Source of the DNA: Paraescarpia echinospica
Lineage: Eukaryota > Annelida > Polychaeta > Sabellida > Siboglinidae
Length of the DNA stretch: 64,000 nucleotides
Assembly (NCBI GenBank): GCA_020002185.1
Contig: CM034531.1
Span: 46,554,029 to 46,618,028, forward strand
Direction of reading: 5' to 3'
Both the position numbers and the translations under genes were made by a program. This document shows, piece after piece, positions 10,365 through 20,404 of the stretch (within the stretch, counting starts at the first letter, position 1; every line of letters starts with the position of its first letter). The notes under the pieces were generated by a model. The model was not told the DNA's origin, made no database searches, and was given only the letters and a program-made list of their open reading frames with translations.

Positions 10365-11012
10365 GATGCCGCCACCACCACCGCCGCCACCACCCTTCCG
10401 TACGTACACGTACTGAAGGCGATCGTCCGGAAATATGCACGTACGCAGACGCATGTCCTCTTCCGATTCCTGTTCCAGATCCACGAATAGATAGCCGTAC
10501 GCCGACGATGTCGCGTCTTTGAAAGCCTCTATCATGTAGTTGACCTTTCCCGGGTACATCTGTTTCGCTAGGTGACCTACTTGGCCGGCTTCTCGGGGGC
10601 TCTTGAATAGCACTATGTATTGAGCATTCAGGCTGATTGTACGGTTTTCTTTCCCTTTCGGAAACATGTTCTGTCGCAGTTGTACGACCGACGTATTACA
10701 ATGATGACTTTGTTTAGTAAATAGTACCGTCACCCGGCTATCGGTCTCCTCCATGAGGTCGTCGAGTACTAGAAGCGTCCTCGCTTTACCGTCTAAACGT
10801 TTCGCATCCGGCAGGCCGTCTACGAACTCTATTTTCGATGACATAGACGCGTAGCCGCTCTGCCGCTGTCCGTAGCACCACAGGATTTTCTCCGGCGGCG
10901 GATCGATCATAGCGTCGTGACGTATCAGACGCTCGACGAACGTCGTCTTACAGCACCCCGTAGGACCGGCTACTATACATGTAAAAGGATGCTTCAACGA
11001 CGGTCCGCTCAT
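10359..11012 (-). CDS. ATP: FtsK/A32-like genome-packaging ATPase, element 1
   Basis: This packaging ATPase of 217 aa pumps DNA into capsids. Walker A is GPTGCCKT at 16-23; the last Gly of the usual GxxGxGK pattern is Cys (element 2 has GCGKS). Walker B is TLLVLDD at 79-85. Also conserved are KHPFTCIVAGP, DPPPEKI.WCYG, HH.NTSV and NRTISLNAQYIVLFK. The frame is open. The C-terminal run of Gly after YVRK comes from a GGT/GGC repeat and is absent from element 2, which ends at FPDDGAQ. A TATA box lies 33 nt upstream, inside the 3' end of the NADAR gene. Confidence 0.92.
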   Translation of the reverse strand: MSGPSLKHPFTCIVAGPTGCCKTTFVERLIRHDAMIDPPPEKILWCYGQRQSGYASMSSKIEFVDGLPDAKRLDGKARTLLVLDDLMEETDSRVTVLFTKQSHHCNTSVVQLRQNMFPKGKENRTISLNAQYIVLFKSPREAGQVGHLAKQMYPGKVNYMIEAFKDATSSAYGYLFVDLEQESEEDMRLRTCIFPDDRLQYVYVRKGGGGGGGGGIL

Positions 11013-11036
11013 TTTTCAAGACTAAACGAACACTTT

Positions 11037-11492
11037 TTACGCGTCTTTATAAGCATCGCGTACCTCCATCAACAGTTTACCGAGCATGTTCTTCCCCGCA
11101 ACGTCCCCGATCCTGGTACCTCAGAAACCCTCCCTACTCGGTACCCATTCCAGCAATTCGGCGTCCCCAGTGGCCAACAGTTCGGCCTTCAACTCGGACG
11201 ACCCGCCAAACTTTCTCATCAACAACCCCTTCATACATCCGACCCTAACGTCGTTCTATTTGGTTCCCGTTCTCTTTTTTCGAATTTCGTAACCGCGTCG
11301 TTTCGCTTCATAAGGCGATCGCGCTCTTTTGATACGTTCGGCGCATTCCACGTCGTCGTTGAACATTGCTTTCCTATACTGATATGCGTGCTCGACGGAC
11401 TGAAAGCCCCGTCCCCACACCGTCATTCGACACGAATACATATTTGACAAGCACGACCGTGATCCACCAAACCTTATAGGTGACGACATCAT
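11037..11492 (-). pseudogene. NADAR (YbiA-like) domain protein, element 1, two in-frame stops
   Basis: This is a single-domain protein of about 151 codons with NADAR-family hallmarks: LSNMY (15-19), FQSVEHAYQ (30-38), K41, a RARSPYEAK block (56-64), LLATGDAELLE and a C-terminal GKNMLGKLLMEVR. NADAR enzymes (E. coli YbiA, riboflavin-intermediate N-glycosidases, and partners of DarT1-type toxins) cleave N-glycosidic or guanosine ADP-ribose bonds. TAG at 11256-11258 (codon 79) and TGA at 11121-11123 (codon 124, in the family's FWG motif) both fall where Trp is expected, so both look like TGG losses. It is the first gene of the minus-strand block and has a TATA box 32 nt upstream. No copy is visible in element 2. 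The family call is good; the role in the element is unknown. Confidence 0.78.
11045..11052 (-). promoter_or_regulatory. TATA box of the ATPase gene, element 1
   Basis: TTATAAAG on the minus strand lies 33 nt ahead of the ATG at 11012, inside the last codons of the upstream NADAR frame. Confidence 0.5.
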
Positions 11493-11523
11493 ACCGACTA
11501 CCGATAACCCGCTACCGCCACCG

Positions 11524-11531
11524 CTTATATA
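11524..11531 (-). promoter_or_regulatory. TATA box of the NADAR gene, element 1
   Basis: TATATAAG on the minus strand lies 32 nt ahead of the ATG at 11492. It would drive the most upstream gene of the minus-strand block. Confidence 0.5.
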
Positions 11532-11565
11532 CAGCCACCTTCGCTAGATAGAGGAACTAAAAAGT

Positions 11566-11638
11566 TGCAACTAGTGTTCAAACCCGGAATCTTTCGATCC
11601 CTAGGCGAACACTCTCCTAAGAGAGCTATACCGTCGTC
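11566..11638 (-). repeat. tRNA-like sequence, copy B
   Basis: Read on the minus strand, this stretch has tRNA features: an A-box-like TAGCTCTCTTAGGAGAG, an anticodon-arm-like segment around CTAGGGATCGAA and a B-box-like GGTTTGAACAC. The body resembles tRNA-Phe, but the would-be anticodon is AGG. The acceptor stem pairs poorly. It is a tandem relative of the copy at 11741-11812, with shared upstream flank (AAAACCACTGYATAA). It is probably a tRNA-derived repeat or dead tRNA at the outer side of element 1. Confidence 0.4.
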
Positions 11639-11960
11639 AACGATTATGCAGTGGTTTTACCCCGGTTATATTATAGGGAACAATGATCTCTGTACTCACC
11701 GCTAGGTGGCACCTCACATACAGCGAATCTAAAAAGGGTCGACGAACGGACTCGGACCGGGAATCTTTCGATCCCCAGTCGAACACTCTCCCAGGAGAGC
11801 TAATCCGTCGTCGACGTTTATACAGTGGTTTTATCGTGGTTATATATTCGCGCGATAAACGCATTATTGCTTACGTCAGCACGCGCTAGGTACGGCGTTG
11901 ATCGCTAGGGGACGAACTAAAAGGGTCTCTGCACTCACCGCTAAGTGGCATCTCGGGGTA
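11587..11960. repeat. Tandem repeat array of about 175 bp units at the outer edge of element 1
   Basis: Two and a half imperfect units can be read: GGAATCTTTCGATCCC occurs at about 11586 and 11760, and CACTCACCGCTA(G/A)GTGGCA occurs at about 11694 and 11934. The array carries the tRNA-like segments. It may be part of the terminal repeat region of element 1; the matching left terminus is outside the window, so this cannot be tested here. Confidence 0.55.
11741..11812 (-). repeat. tRNA-like sequence, copy A (better preserved)
   Basis: This 72-nt minus-strand segment can fold like a tRNA: acceptor GACGGAT with GTTCGTC (two G-T pairs), A box TAGCTCTCCTGGGAGAG, a perfect five-pair anticodon stem TTCGA/TCGAA with loop CTGGGGA (anticodon GGG), and a B-box-like GGTCCGAGTCC. 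A short T run follows the 3' end. Body resemblance is to tRNA-Phe, while the anticodon would read Pro. I cannot tell a tRNA-derived repeat from a decaying gene. Confidence 0.42.
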
Positions 11961-11974
11961 ATCAATCACGTTTT

Positions 11975-12140
11975 TCATAAGTAGGTTTCCAAAACCAATT
12001 AGTGTAAAAAAAAAAGCCTTTGATCTTTTTTTATAAGTAGGTTCCCGAAAACAATTAGTGTAAAAAAAAGCCTTTGATCTTTTTTTATAAGTAGATTGCC
12101 GAAAACGTTTAGTGGTCATTAAAACGTTTTTTATAAGTAG
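11975..12140. repeat. Minisatellite, about 62 bp unit, three copies
   Basis: TTTTTTATAAGTAGGTT followed by CCGAAAACAATTAGTG and an A-run with AGCCTTTGATC repeats three times with small changes. It lies between the array at the element 1 edge and the gypsy relic. No coding sequence. Confidence 0.75.
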
Positions 12141-12143
12141 GAT

Positions 12144-13430
12144 TTTGAGACCGAAACAGGCCTCTATACTACTCCTGGGAGCTGCGCTCATGCAGGACGG
12201 CCAGCCGATATGTTACGCAAGCAGAGCCACGACGGGCACCGAACAAAATTACGCGCAGTTCGAGAAAGAACTGTTGGCGATAGTGTTCGCGTGTGAGTGG
12301 TTCAACGACTGTATCTACGGACTGGATGTAGTTCACATGGAGTCAGACCACAGGCCGCTAGAAAGTATCTTCAAGAGAGAAATTCAAATGGGACCGAAGC
12401 ACCTGCAGCGCATGCGACTGCTGAAGTATCCACTAGAAGTGAGATACAAGAAATGATCGGAAATGTATGTGGCCGATACGTTGAAGCCATACAAGACACT
12501 CGTACCGATGTCAATAAAGTTGACGACGCGGAAGAGAAGATGTTTAGTGACAACATCATGCTGCCAGAAAAGAAACTGATCGAGCTGCAGCACGTCACCA
12601 AGGACGACGCATTGTTGCGGGTTCTCGAGAAGGCCATCAAGACAGGATGGCCAGCCGTGAGTACCGGTAATGAAGTACTAAAGCCGTACTTGCAGTTCAA
12701 AGATTAACTGTTAGTTGAAGATGGCCTGATCTTCAAGATCGACAGGCTAATAACACCCCGTACGATTGGCCCGGTATGAACGCTGAGTTGAAGGACCACA
12801 CCAGCAAGTGCGATGTTTGCAACGCACATTGACCGGAACAGTGCCGCGAGAAGTTTCAAATGCAAGAGTTCCCCCATCTGCCATGGTCCAAAACGGAAAA
12901 CGCAGTGAAAACAACTAAAGCTTTGCTCAAGAAGGCAAAAGCGAAGCGATCCACCGAAGGCTATTCTGAAATGGCGCAATACACCAACAGAAGGCTTGGT
13001 AAGTTCGCCCGTGCAACGTTTGATGTCACGCCTGACCAAGACACTGTTGCCCCGACAAGAAACAGTCTGTTGACACCAGAAATTCAAGGAAGAAAGGTAA
13101 GCCTTGCCATCGAACAATGAAAGCGAAATTTCCGAGGGCAACACGACATGCACTCAAAGCCGGTGAAAGAACTTAGAGTTGCACAGGCAGTCCGTATGAC
13201 ACTGTCTGGACGCAACACTTGGAGTTTGGGTGTTTGTAGAAGCGCGTTGGGACAGCGGTCATACACCGTCGAGGTCGTCGGTCATATCTATCGATATACA
13301 ACAGACGGCAGTTGAGGGCAACACACGAATTGGCGCCCCTCGGGACTGCAGCTGATGACCTGACGCCAGACGAAGGATCTCCAAGCCGACCGGTCAAGGG
13401 CAACCAGCTGTTGTTGATATTCCGACACAA
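12144..13430 (+). mobile_element. Ty3/gypsy retrotransposon fragment with internally deleted integrase
   Basis: The fragment starts inside the RNase H domain (GAALMQDGQPICYASRA, TEQNYAQFEKELLAIVFA, then ESDHRPLESIF). It crosses a frameshift near 12455 and continues into the region before integrase (KLIELQHVTKDDALL) and the CDVCNAH zinc-finger half. At about 12890 the sequence jumps from the FPHLPW before the catalytic core directly to KTENAVKTTKALLKKAK after it, so the core is missing. The tail carries integrase C-terminal sequence with several stops. Reverse transcriptase and LTRs are absent. A dead relic inserted beside element 1. Confidence 0.8.
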
Positions 13431-13435
13431 GTGAG

Positions 13436-14580
13436 TATCAAATCGAGTTGTGTCGTGTCGCAATTCGAACTGCGATGCAACGCAAATAATTGCGTCGTGT
13501 ATTCAATCGAATTAAGTCGCGTCGGTAAATGCTAGCCGGGCATCATGTCAACCAATAGCTGCACGTTTCCGTTGAGTCGTTAAATCACATCTTCATTTTA
13601 AGTTGTCTTAATGTAGAATACGCGTTATGAAGTATAACCCATAAAACCCAACATTTATGTGATAGATCTGTTTTTAGATACTAGAACACGGTATCCCAAA
13701 TTGCTAGCAGTGGAACGTTTTCTCTTGAGTGGATGTAGACATCGCCGATTCAGTAAGATGGATGCGTTCGCAATATACGCGGATCTTTGAGTACCCGAGG
13801 ATGCGCGACGATATCCAACGCAATCTGCAGACTGCGCAGATGAAGTAAATGCACCCAAAGTATGTAGAGATTACTCAGATCATAATTATATCTCACAACA
13901 GCGTGTTAAATTTCCCTAAAATAAGCTTACCACGACCAAGCGCGCTTCTACTGTAGCCGCGCCCACAACTGTAAGCGAACTCACCATCATGTTATAATTA
14001 TCTGAAACTATTGCCACCTTCCACCAAAAAACATATTTATTCAAAAATTCCACCCTAAATCCTCTGTGTTTACCGCTGTAACGTTAATCTTCACTGGGCC
14101 TGCATACCGCTGTAACGTTAATCTTCACTGGGCCTGCATACCCGCTAACACTGTTATGTTCGTTGACCTAAGATTGTTAAATGCTCGCCACAGTTTAATC
14201 GTGTAATGCTGCACTTTGCCTACTCCATAGTAAGCGAGGGTAGTATATGAACCGAAGATAGAATATCAGGAATATGCAACGCTAGTAAATTGGCGGTTTC
14301 TAAATCCACTCCAGATAAAACACAGCTAACGGTTTTAGATAGGCCCCGTTCTAGTATTAAAAAAGAACAATCAGAAAAATTCCCAGGTTGCTCGGTTGCA
14401 ATTCATAACAACGCATATTCTACATTAAAATAATTTAAATGAAGACGCGATTTAACGACTCTACGGAAACGTGCAGCTATTGGTTGACTTGATGCCCGTC
14501 GAACTTTTAGCCACTCGACATAATTCGATTTAAGACACGACTCAATTATTTGCGTCGCGTCGCAATTCGATTTCATACCT
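13436..14580. mobile_element. MITE-like element with long terminal inverted repeats
   Basis: Sequence at about 13436-13630 recurs inverted at about 14400-14580: TATCAAATCGA/CGATTTCATA ends, repeated GTCGTGTC...AATTCGA motifs, then CCAATAGCTGCACGTTTCCG and its complement CGGAAACGTGCAGCTATTGG. The 0.75-kb middle is AT-rich with no coding frame. Inside it a short unit (CCGCTGTAACGTTAATC, ending GGGCCTGCATACC) is tandemly doubled at about 14070-14140. Target duplication not identified. A non-autonomous DNA transposon is the best reading. Confidence 0.7.
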
Positions 14581-14591
14581 GACGCCATTTA

Positions 14592-14695
14592 GCGACACGA
14601 CGTAATTTTATTTAAGACACGACGCAACTAATTGCGTCGTTTCTTAAATCGAATTGCGTCGTGGCGCAATTATCTACATCGTGTCGGAAATATAA
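14592..14695. repeat. Palindromic GCGTCGTG-type repeat next to the MITE
   Basis: TTTAAGACACGACGCAA and TTGCGTCGTTTCTTAAA face each other around 14630, and the same words form the adjoining MITE ends. It looks like extra terminal repeat units or a second truncated copy. Confidence 0.55.
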
Positions 14696-14753
14696 CTGGG
14701 TCGCGACGGTATTCCGTCTTTATGACGGGTGCGTACAATAATTATTTTCCTAG

Positions 14754-15005
14754 TTATTGCCTCGGGCAGTACGCCTTCGTATTCCGTTGTGTCCGGATTA
14801 TTAACACGGGTTCAACGATTTTGGCCCGTCTCCAATTAAAGATCATGTATATCCATTTGTCGAGGCTGTCGCCCATCCACATGACGAGACACATAGAGCT
14901 ATCACACATTAGGCACCAAGGGTCGATGTTAACATACACGATAGCCAAACAAAGAGGGAGACTCATGACTAGACACGATTGTTCTTGAAGCGTCAGCTTA
15001 TGCAA
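14754..15005 (-). pseudogene. Possible rhodopsin-like GPCR TM7 fragment
   Basis: The minus-strand frame includes SLPLCLAIVYVN, WCLMCD and CLVMWMGDSLDKWIYMIFN, followed by a basic segment. The last block resembles the WLGY.NS..NPxIYxxFN end of amine-type GPCRs, with NPxxY changed to DKWIY. There is no upstream receptor sequence, so at best this is an isolated exon relic. It could also be chance hydrophobic sequence. Confidence 0.25.
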
Positions 15006-15357
15006 ATAAAATTATTACCGTTCGCTTTCGTTTTCTCTTTAGATACGTAATAACCGTGCACATGCTATTCTTACACGTATATGTGGTCGTGATTATAATC
15101 TCACGTCAGCATGACTGAGGCGTGCATTGTTGTAGCTCGACACAGGCGCCACACTGACTACCATTCTAGCACTACAAGTTAGATCGTCACTTGGTTTCAT
15201 TACAACTTACGTACACCAACAGTGACGACGGTTGTATGCAGTGTTCGAAATTACTGCCGATCCGGAAGCCCGAGACCGTGAAATATTTCGTTGGGCCGGT
15301 AACTTTGAAAAAAGTGCCGGCCCGCAAGACCGGCAGATTATTTAAAAGAAAAAATGG

Positions 15358-16352
15358 AGCACTTGTCTAGTATCCGGGCCAACTTCGATTTCGTCATTGT
15401 AACTATACATATGCCTAAATTTGATACCTCAGTGGTTTAGTCCTATCATTCAATATCATCCCAGGCATATTTATATTGGGAAAATGTTGCGCCTTAGCAC
15501 ACTTTTGAGGTCCAAAGAGCGACCCGGTTTGCGTCTGTCTGCGCCGCTGCGGCTGCGCGTTACCTAGGACCGGAACGATACACTACTTCGCGATACGATA
15601 CGTATCGCGATACAGAGGTGACGATACGATGCGTATCGCGATACAGACTACATTGACTAGAATGGTACAACAACAGTAAAACACTCGTTTATTTATTGTG
15701 AACGATTGACACGAATCAGTAGTACAAGTACATTGTTTCAAACTCAGCAGCACCCTGTTGTACTAGCAGTCTTGCATATCACTGCAGACGTCACGTCACG
15801 TCATCCATCATAACCATGAGGTCCAAATTGCATGCGTGCATTGAAAACAAAATAGTGTGTGAAGATTTTACATATATTATAGTTTGATAATATACACGCG
15901 CGTGTATTACTTGTTATAACTCGATATGTCATCGATGCACAGATAGTTGTGGTTTGCACTGGTCGTTTATTGCTTCACAAAGGTGCACATGGTGCGAATA
16001 CTGTTTTGCCTACCGCTGTCGTGTATAGCAGCGTATTGCGATACGGATATTGTGTATCTTGTACCGTACCGTACCGTGCGGTGTGTATCGCGATACACCG
16101 GTGCACTGGTGTATCGTTCCGGCCTCAGCGTTACCGCAGTGAGCGGTATAGTAACATGTTGTTATGTATGTTGTTGCGAACTGTCTCGCTCTTTGGGGTT
16201 CAAAGTACGCTAAGACGCGATATTTTTTTAACGTAAATATGCTTGGGATGATGTTGAATAATGGCAATAACACATGAGGTATCAAAATTAGGCAAACATG
16301 TTGTTATAACGACGAAGTCGAGGTGGGCCCGGATACTAGACAAGTGCCAACA
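15358..16352. mobile_element. MITE-like hairpin element with about 230-bp inverted ends
   Basis: The left end AGCACTTGTCTAGTATCCGG recurs inverted near 16340, and similarity continues inwards through GATACCTCA, TCATCCCA and CCAAAGAGCGA to CCGGAACGATACA (left, to about 15584; right, from about 16104). The inner part carries palindromic GATACGTATCGCGATAC words at 15590-15645 and 16085-16100. No coding frame. A related, more diverged copy lies at 18590-18990. Confidence 0.7.
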
Positions 16353-16359
16353 ATGGTGC

Positions 16360-18589
16360 CATTAGTGTACTTCCGAAATTTAACGTAAGCGTGGTACAAA
16401 AACAAGGTGAAAAAAACATAAAATGTCGAGCTGATCAATGCTTATAGATCGATTGAGTTTAGTGAGTGAGTCACTGTCCGAGTCCAGCTTGGATTCAGCT
16501 GGAGTCACTGTCAGTGACTGAAGCGAGTGTTTCACCGAGCCTGACAGTCCAGCTTCTTCTGTAGACGAGGCAACAGTCCTGTGTAGTCGTCCCCTGCACA
16601 CATTCGTTTAGTGTTGTTTGTTGTAATTTGCAACGTTGATGTTTTTCTGTCAACAATAAACTGTTGCCTATGTTGTCATTTTATATTCGCTGGTTCATTA
16701 ATCTGAATATCGTAAATATGCAGGACAGACTTGGCCTGGAATAGTATATTAATAATTGCCACGGGCTACAGCTGCAAATGTGTATACTCTTGTAATTATG
16801 TTAATATCTGGACCCCCAACTATTGTGTGGGACCACTAACTTTTGAAAGTTGAAGACTGACCACCAACGTTTCAGCAAAGGTGTAGAACACTGTTTGTAT
16901 GATACGTAATTCAGATCAGGACATTTAACCGCTCAGGTTAAAGGGAGTGTTCCCCATTCGTTTAATAGTCCTCCAGATACGTTTACGTTGTCCTCTCTCG
17001 TGGCATTTTACCATAATCAGCCGACAACATAGTATATCGCCTGCATGCATAATCAGCTCAAAAATGTTTGCAAGCACACGAACGGAAGCAGGCACTCAAG
17101 TATATACACATAAATGCACACGAAACCCCAGGACGCACACACGCACTCACGGACACATGCACGGTCGCGCGACTGGTGGTTTCAAACAGTATTTTTTTGT
17201 ATTCAGTCAAATGTAGGGGAGACCGGGGAGGGTTGGCGCAATTTTCACGTAAACTCGCTTTTTCTTAAGGTAATGCATATATAATGAATTCACTTTGTAT
17301 AGGCATGTTGCCTATTATATCGTATATTATAATGTATATTAATCGAGTTTATAACTATTGTAGTATTTGTGAAATTATCCATTTTATGACCCCTTCTTAA
17401 CTGCGCCAACCTGCCCCGGGTACTTATGAATGTGTTGCAAATAGTTCTTTGTTCAACCCAAGACACTGAACGAACCATATAAGAGGGTCTACGGGCACCA
17501 AACATCGGAGTCATATTGGTGTCTTACCTAATACGGATCGCCATGCAACAGTACATTCTGGACTAAACTGGACCAAACGATTCCTAGATTGTACGGTGCA
17601 GTGATTAGCGTTTGTGCAAACAGTACGGGGGGGGGGGGTTATTTACAGTGGCACTATAAGTGCCACTAAAAACATCGTTTGAGAGGTGCGAGTCACGAAT
17701 CCCTGGTAGAAGACACGTGTCTAGGCCTATTAATATTCTGTCACCGAATATTTGTATAACATGAAAACTTAGTGAGAAATGTGGCGTGAAAGTAAGAATA
17801 CCACGTTGTTAGACTCAACGTTGTCACTTCGATGATCGTAGTACTGTAATGATTGTGTTTCTTGTTTGGACTCGACACAAAGAGAAATGTAAATTTAGGT
17901 TTAATTCGTGCTAAAGATGTAACTACAGTGTTGCTGCATTATTTGCGTAGGTCATCCAGCACCACTTCTTCCGTTAGGTTGATTGTTCGTTTATTACTGA
18001 CATAACGGTAAACACATGATTTTATGTAGTGACTCCAAATAAATACAATAAATAGTATGTTGCTGTAATCCAGATAGTGTCATTTTAATAAGATATGACG
18101 GGGTTTACCTGGATGTTGGTGTTCAAGGGTCGTTGGGATCCCAGCCTTCTTTTGAGGGGGTCCCAAGCCTGTAGCGAGGGTCCAACTTACTGCTCTTTTC
18201 TAATTGTACATATTGTTTTCTAAATATCACAACTTATACAACCCATGTTAATCCGGTTATTATTATTATTAGTAGTTTGATACTAACAATAACATAACAA
18301 AATAACGTGCCTTGTTACAATATACTCTTTTGTTTGTTAATGTTTTCCCTTGATAATCGATGTAGTTTTGGAAGTTAAAGTAGCCTTCCTCACTTATAAG
18401 AGGGCGTGCTAGTCTGCTAGATGACATTGCTTGGGTGTAAATGTCACATTGGGAGATCTCCCAAAGCTAAGGATATCGAGGAAGCCACGACTCACTTTGG
18501 AAGGCTCCTGAATTTGTTTCGGTGACGGGAAACCTGACCATGGTGATGACAGTAGCATTGGAATAGCCAATAGGCAGCAGATTGAACTG
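16360..18589. other. AT-rich intergenic DNA without recognisable genes
   Basis: I see no gene here. Visible items are a G12 run near 17629, a CA-rich stretch near 17100-17170 and scattered short palindromes such as GTCACTGTCAGTGAC near 16505. Frames are short and lack family motifs. Confidence 0.5.
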
Positions 18590-18990
18590 CGCATTACTTT
18601 TAGGACACTTAATTGTGACGTGTAGAATCCTGACCCACACCGATTTCGGCATTATGACAGTTGTGCCTAAATGTTATACCTCAACGAGTTTATTCCATCA
18701 TTCCACATCGTTTCAGGAATATAATATCCCAAATAGTGTTTGTTCAGGTTTGAATCAGTGTGCGCCGCTGCGGTCGCGGGTTACTGCACGTCGCATTTGC
18801 CCGGATGCATTTGAAACAAGCAATATTAATAAATCGCATGTTGATGCAAACAAACCTAGCGCTATTTGGGCCTCAAAAGTTCCATCAAATCAATATTTTA
18901 TAACAATGTGCTGTATATCTGAAACAATGTGGAATGGTCACATAAACACACTGAGGTATCAAATCGGTTCGATTGTTGGACGAGCGCCTG
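18590..18990. mobile_element. Diverged second copy of the 15.4-kb MITE family
   Basis: GTGCCTAAAT..TATACCTCA, ATTCCA..ATC.TTTC and GTGTGCGCCGCTGCGG match the left half of the element at 15358-16352, and CTGAGGTATCAAAT near 18950 fits its inverted right half. The element is shorter and worn. A 253-codon open frame crosses it but shows no protein family features. Confidence 0.5.
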
Positions 18991-20150
18991 GCGCGATCGG
19001 CCCCGTGATGGGAGTCGGTATCGGAGTGCTTGCACTCTCTGTTGTTACCATTGTCGCCGCACGGTCCATCATTTGTTTCGTGATAACGAGCGGTTTGTTA
19101 TACAAAAGAATGTTCGTATGTCGCTTTGTTTTTTATCGCTACAGCTCTAATAAATTAAGAAGTGTCAAAACGCCCAACGACTGCGCTCAAATGCTGAAGC
19201 CTGAACGGACATGCGCACGGATTGGAATGGTATTCTGGTTCGCGAATCAGTCCGTAGAGGCGCTCCGCAAAACTATGCGCAGGGTACTGGTTTCTATTCG
19301 TACAGGACGCAGGATCTTGCATGATACAACACAACAACTATGAAGGACAATATGATTTAGTTCCTTCCCACGTGTGTGCATATGTCATATCTACGTCATG
19401 TTTTACTGCAGAACATGTGACCAGTCAATAACCATGATGAGGAAGACATTGATCCTCTTTCAATTTTATTACTCAACGAAGAGAAAAAGCGACAAATCGT
19501 GATAATGTTTGCGTGGTTTCATGTTTGTGTCTGCTATTTCTGGGGTTGTGCGTAAAGCTATTGACCTTCACTTGGCGGAACCACTGCAGGATTAGTGCAG
19601 TAGTTTCCAATCCAATGGATAGCAAAATTCAACCCGCCCCAAGCGCCAACCCGCCCCGATCTCTTCTATATCTTTCTTCAGTTACGCCGTCAGGCTAATT
19701 TTCCTGTCTCTGACTGTTATGTATCATGTTTAGATTATACAAGGTTGCGTCAACCTTTACAACATTTAATGAGTGTCATAAGAAATCTTTGGTTATTTAT
19801 ACCTGCAACTATAGTGGCGCCTCCTTACGTAGTCTTGGTGACGTTCCTAATTATTGACGTAACGCAAACGTACGTGTATCGCTATAAGAAAGTGTGTGCA
19901 TTGTTTTCATAAAAGCTTCACAACATGTAGTATGTAATAAAGGTAGATTTGGCGGCTACTGGTGTTCGTTTTCATGGTTAGATCAGAAAGTAAAAGATCG
20001 AGACACCAATATATCAACGTATATACTGTAGTGTTAGTAGTAATATAGAACTAAATTGTAATAACTTGAGGAAGAGGCACAGTGCATTTAATGTACGTGA
20101 TAATAATAAAATGGACGTGGAACTGATTAGTTACGAAGAAACCGTCAGAT
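18991..20150. other. Intergenic DNA, nothing recognised
   Basis: No gene, RNA or mobile-element family is recognised. Frames are short. Confidence 0.4.
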
Positions 20151-20259
20151 GGCGACGCAGTCTCAAACCTACAACAGTACACGTAACATTGTTACGTTCT
20201 ATTATATAAGCACAGACACCAGGTTGACAATACGTTCACAATCTTTCGTTGATACACGA

Positions 20260-20375
20260 ACAAAACGACGCACAAACACAAACGCACACGCGCATGCACG
20301 CACGCATGAAAGAACGAACGAACGCACACACACACACACACACACACGCACACACGCATTCATGCACACGTGCAA
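20260..20375. repeat. CA/GCAC microsatellite
   Basis: Mixed (CA)n, GCAC and AACG units precede the minisatellite. Confidence 0.85.
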
Positions 20376-20404
20376 ACCTGAGTGCATATTGCTGGTCACT
20401 ACTG

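Noticed and set aside
4797..11492. TAG as a sense (Gln) codon in element 1
   Set aside because: Several internal TAGs match Gln, but TAG also ends genes (MCP stop at 4797-4799), frameshifts accompany the stops, and a TGA also occurs in NADAR. Decay is simpler.
18582..19343. 253-codon open frame as a gene
   Set aside because: It runs through a MITE copy, lacks motifs, and composition follows the repeat.
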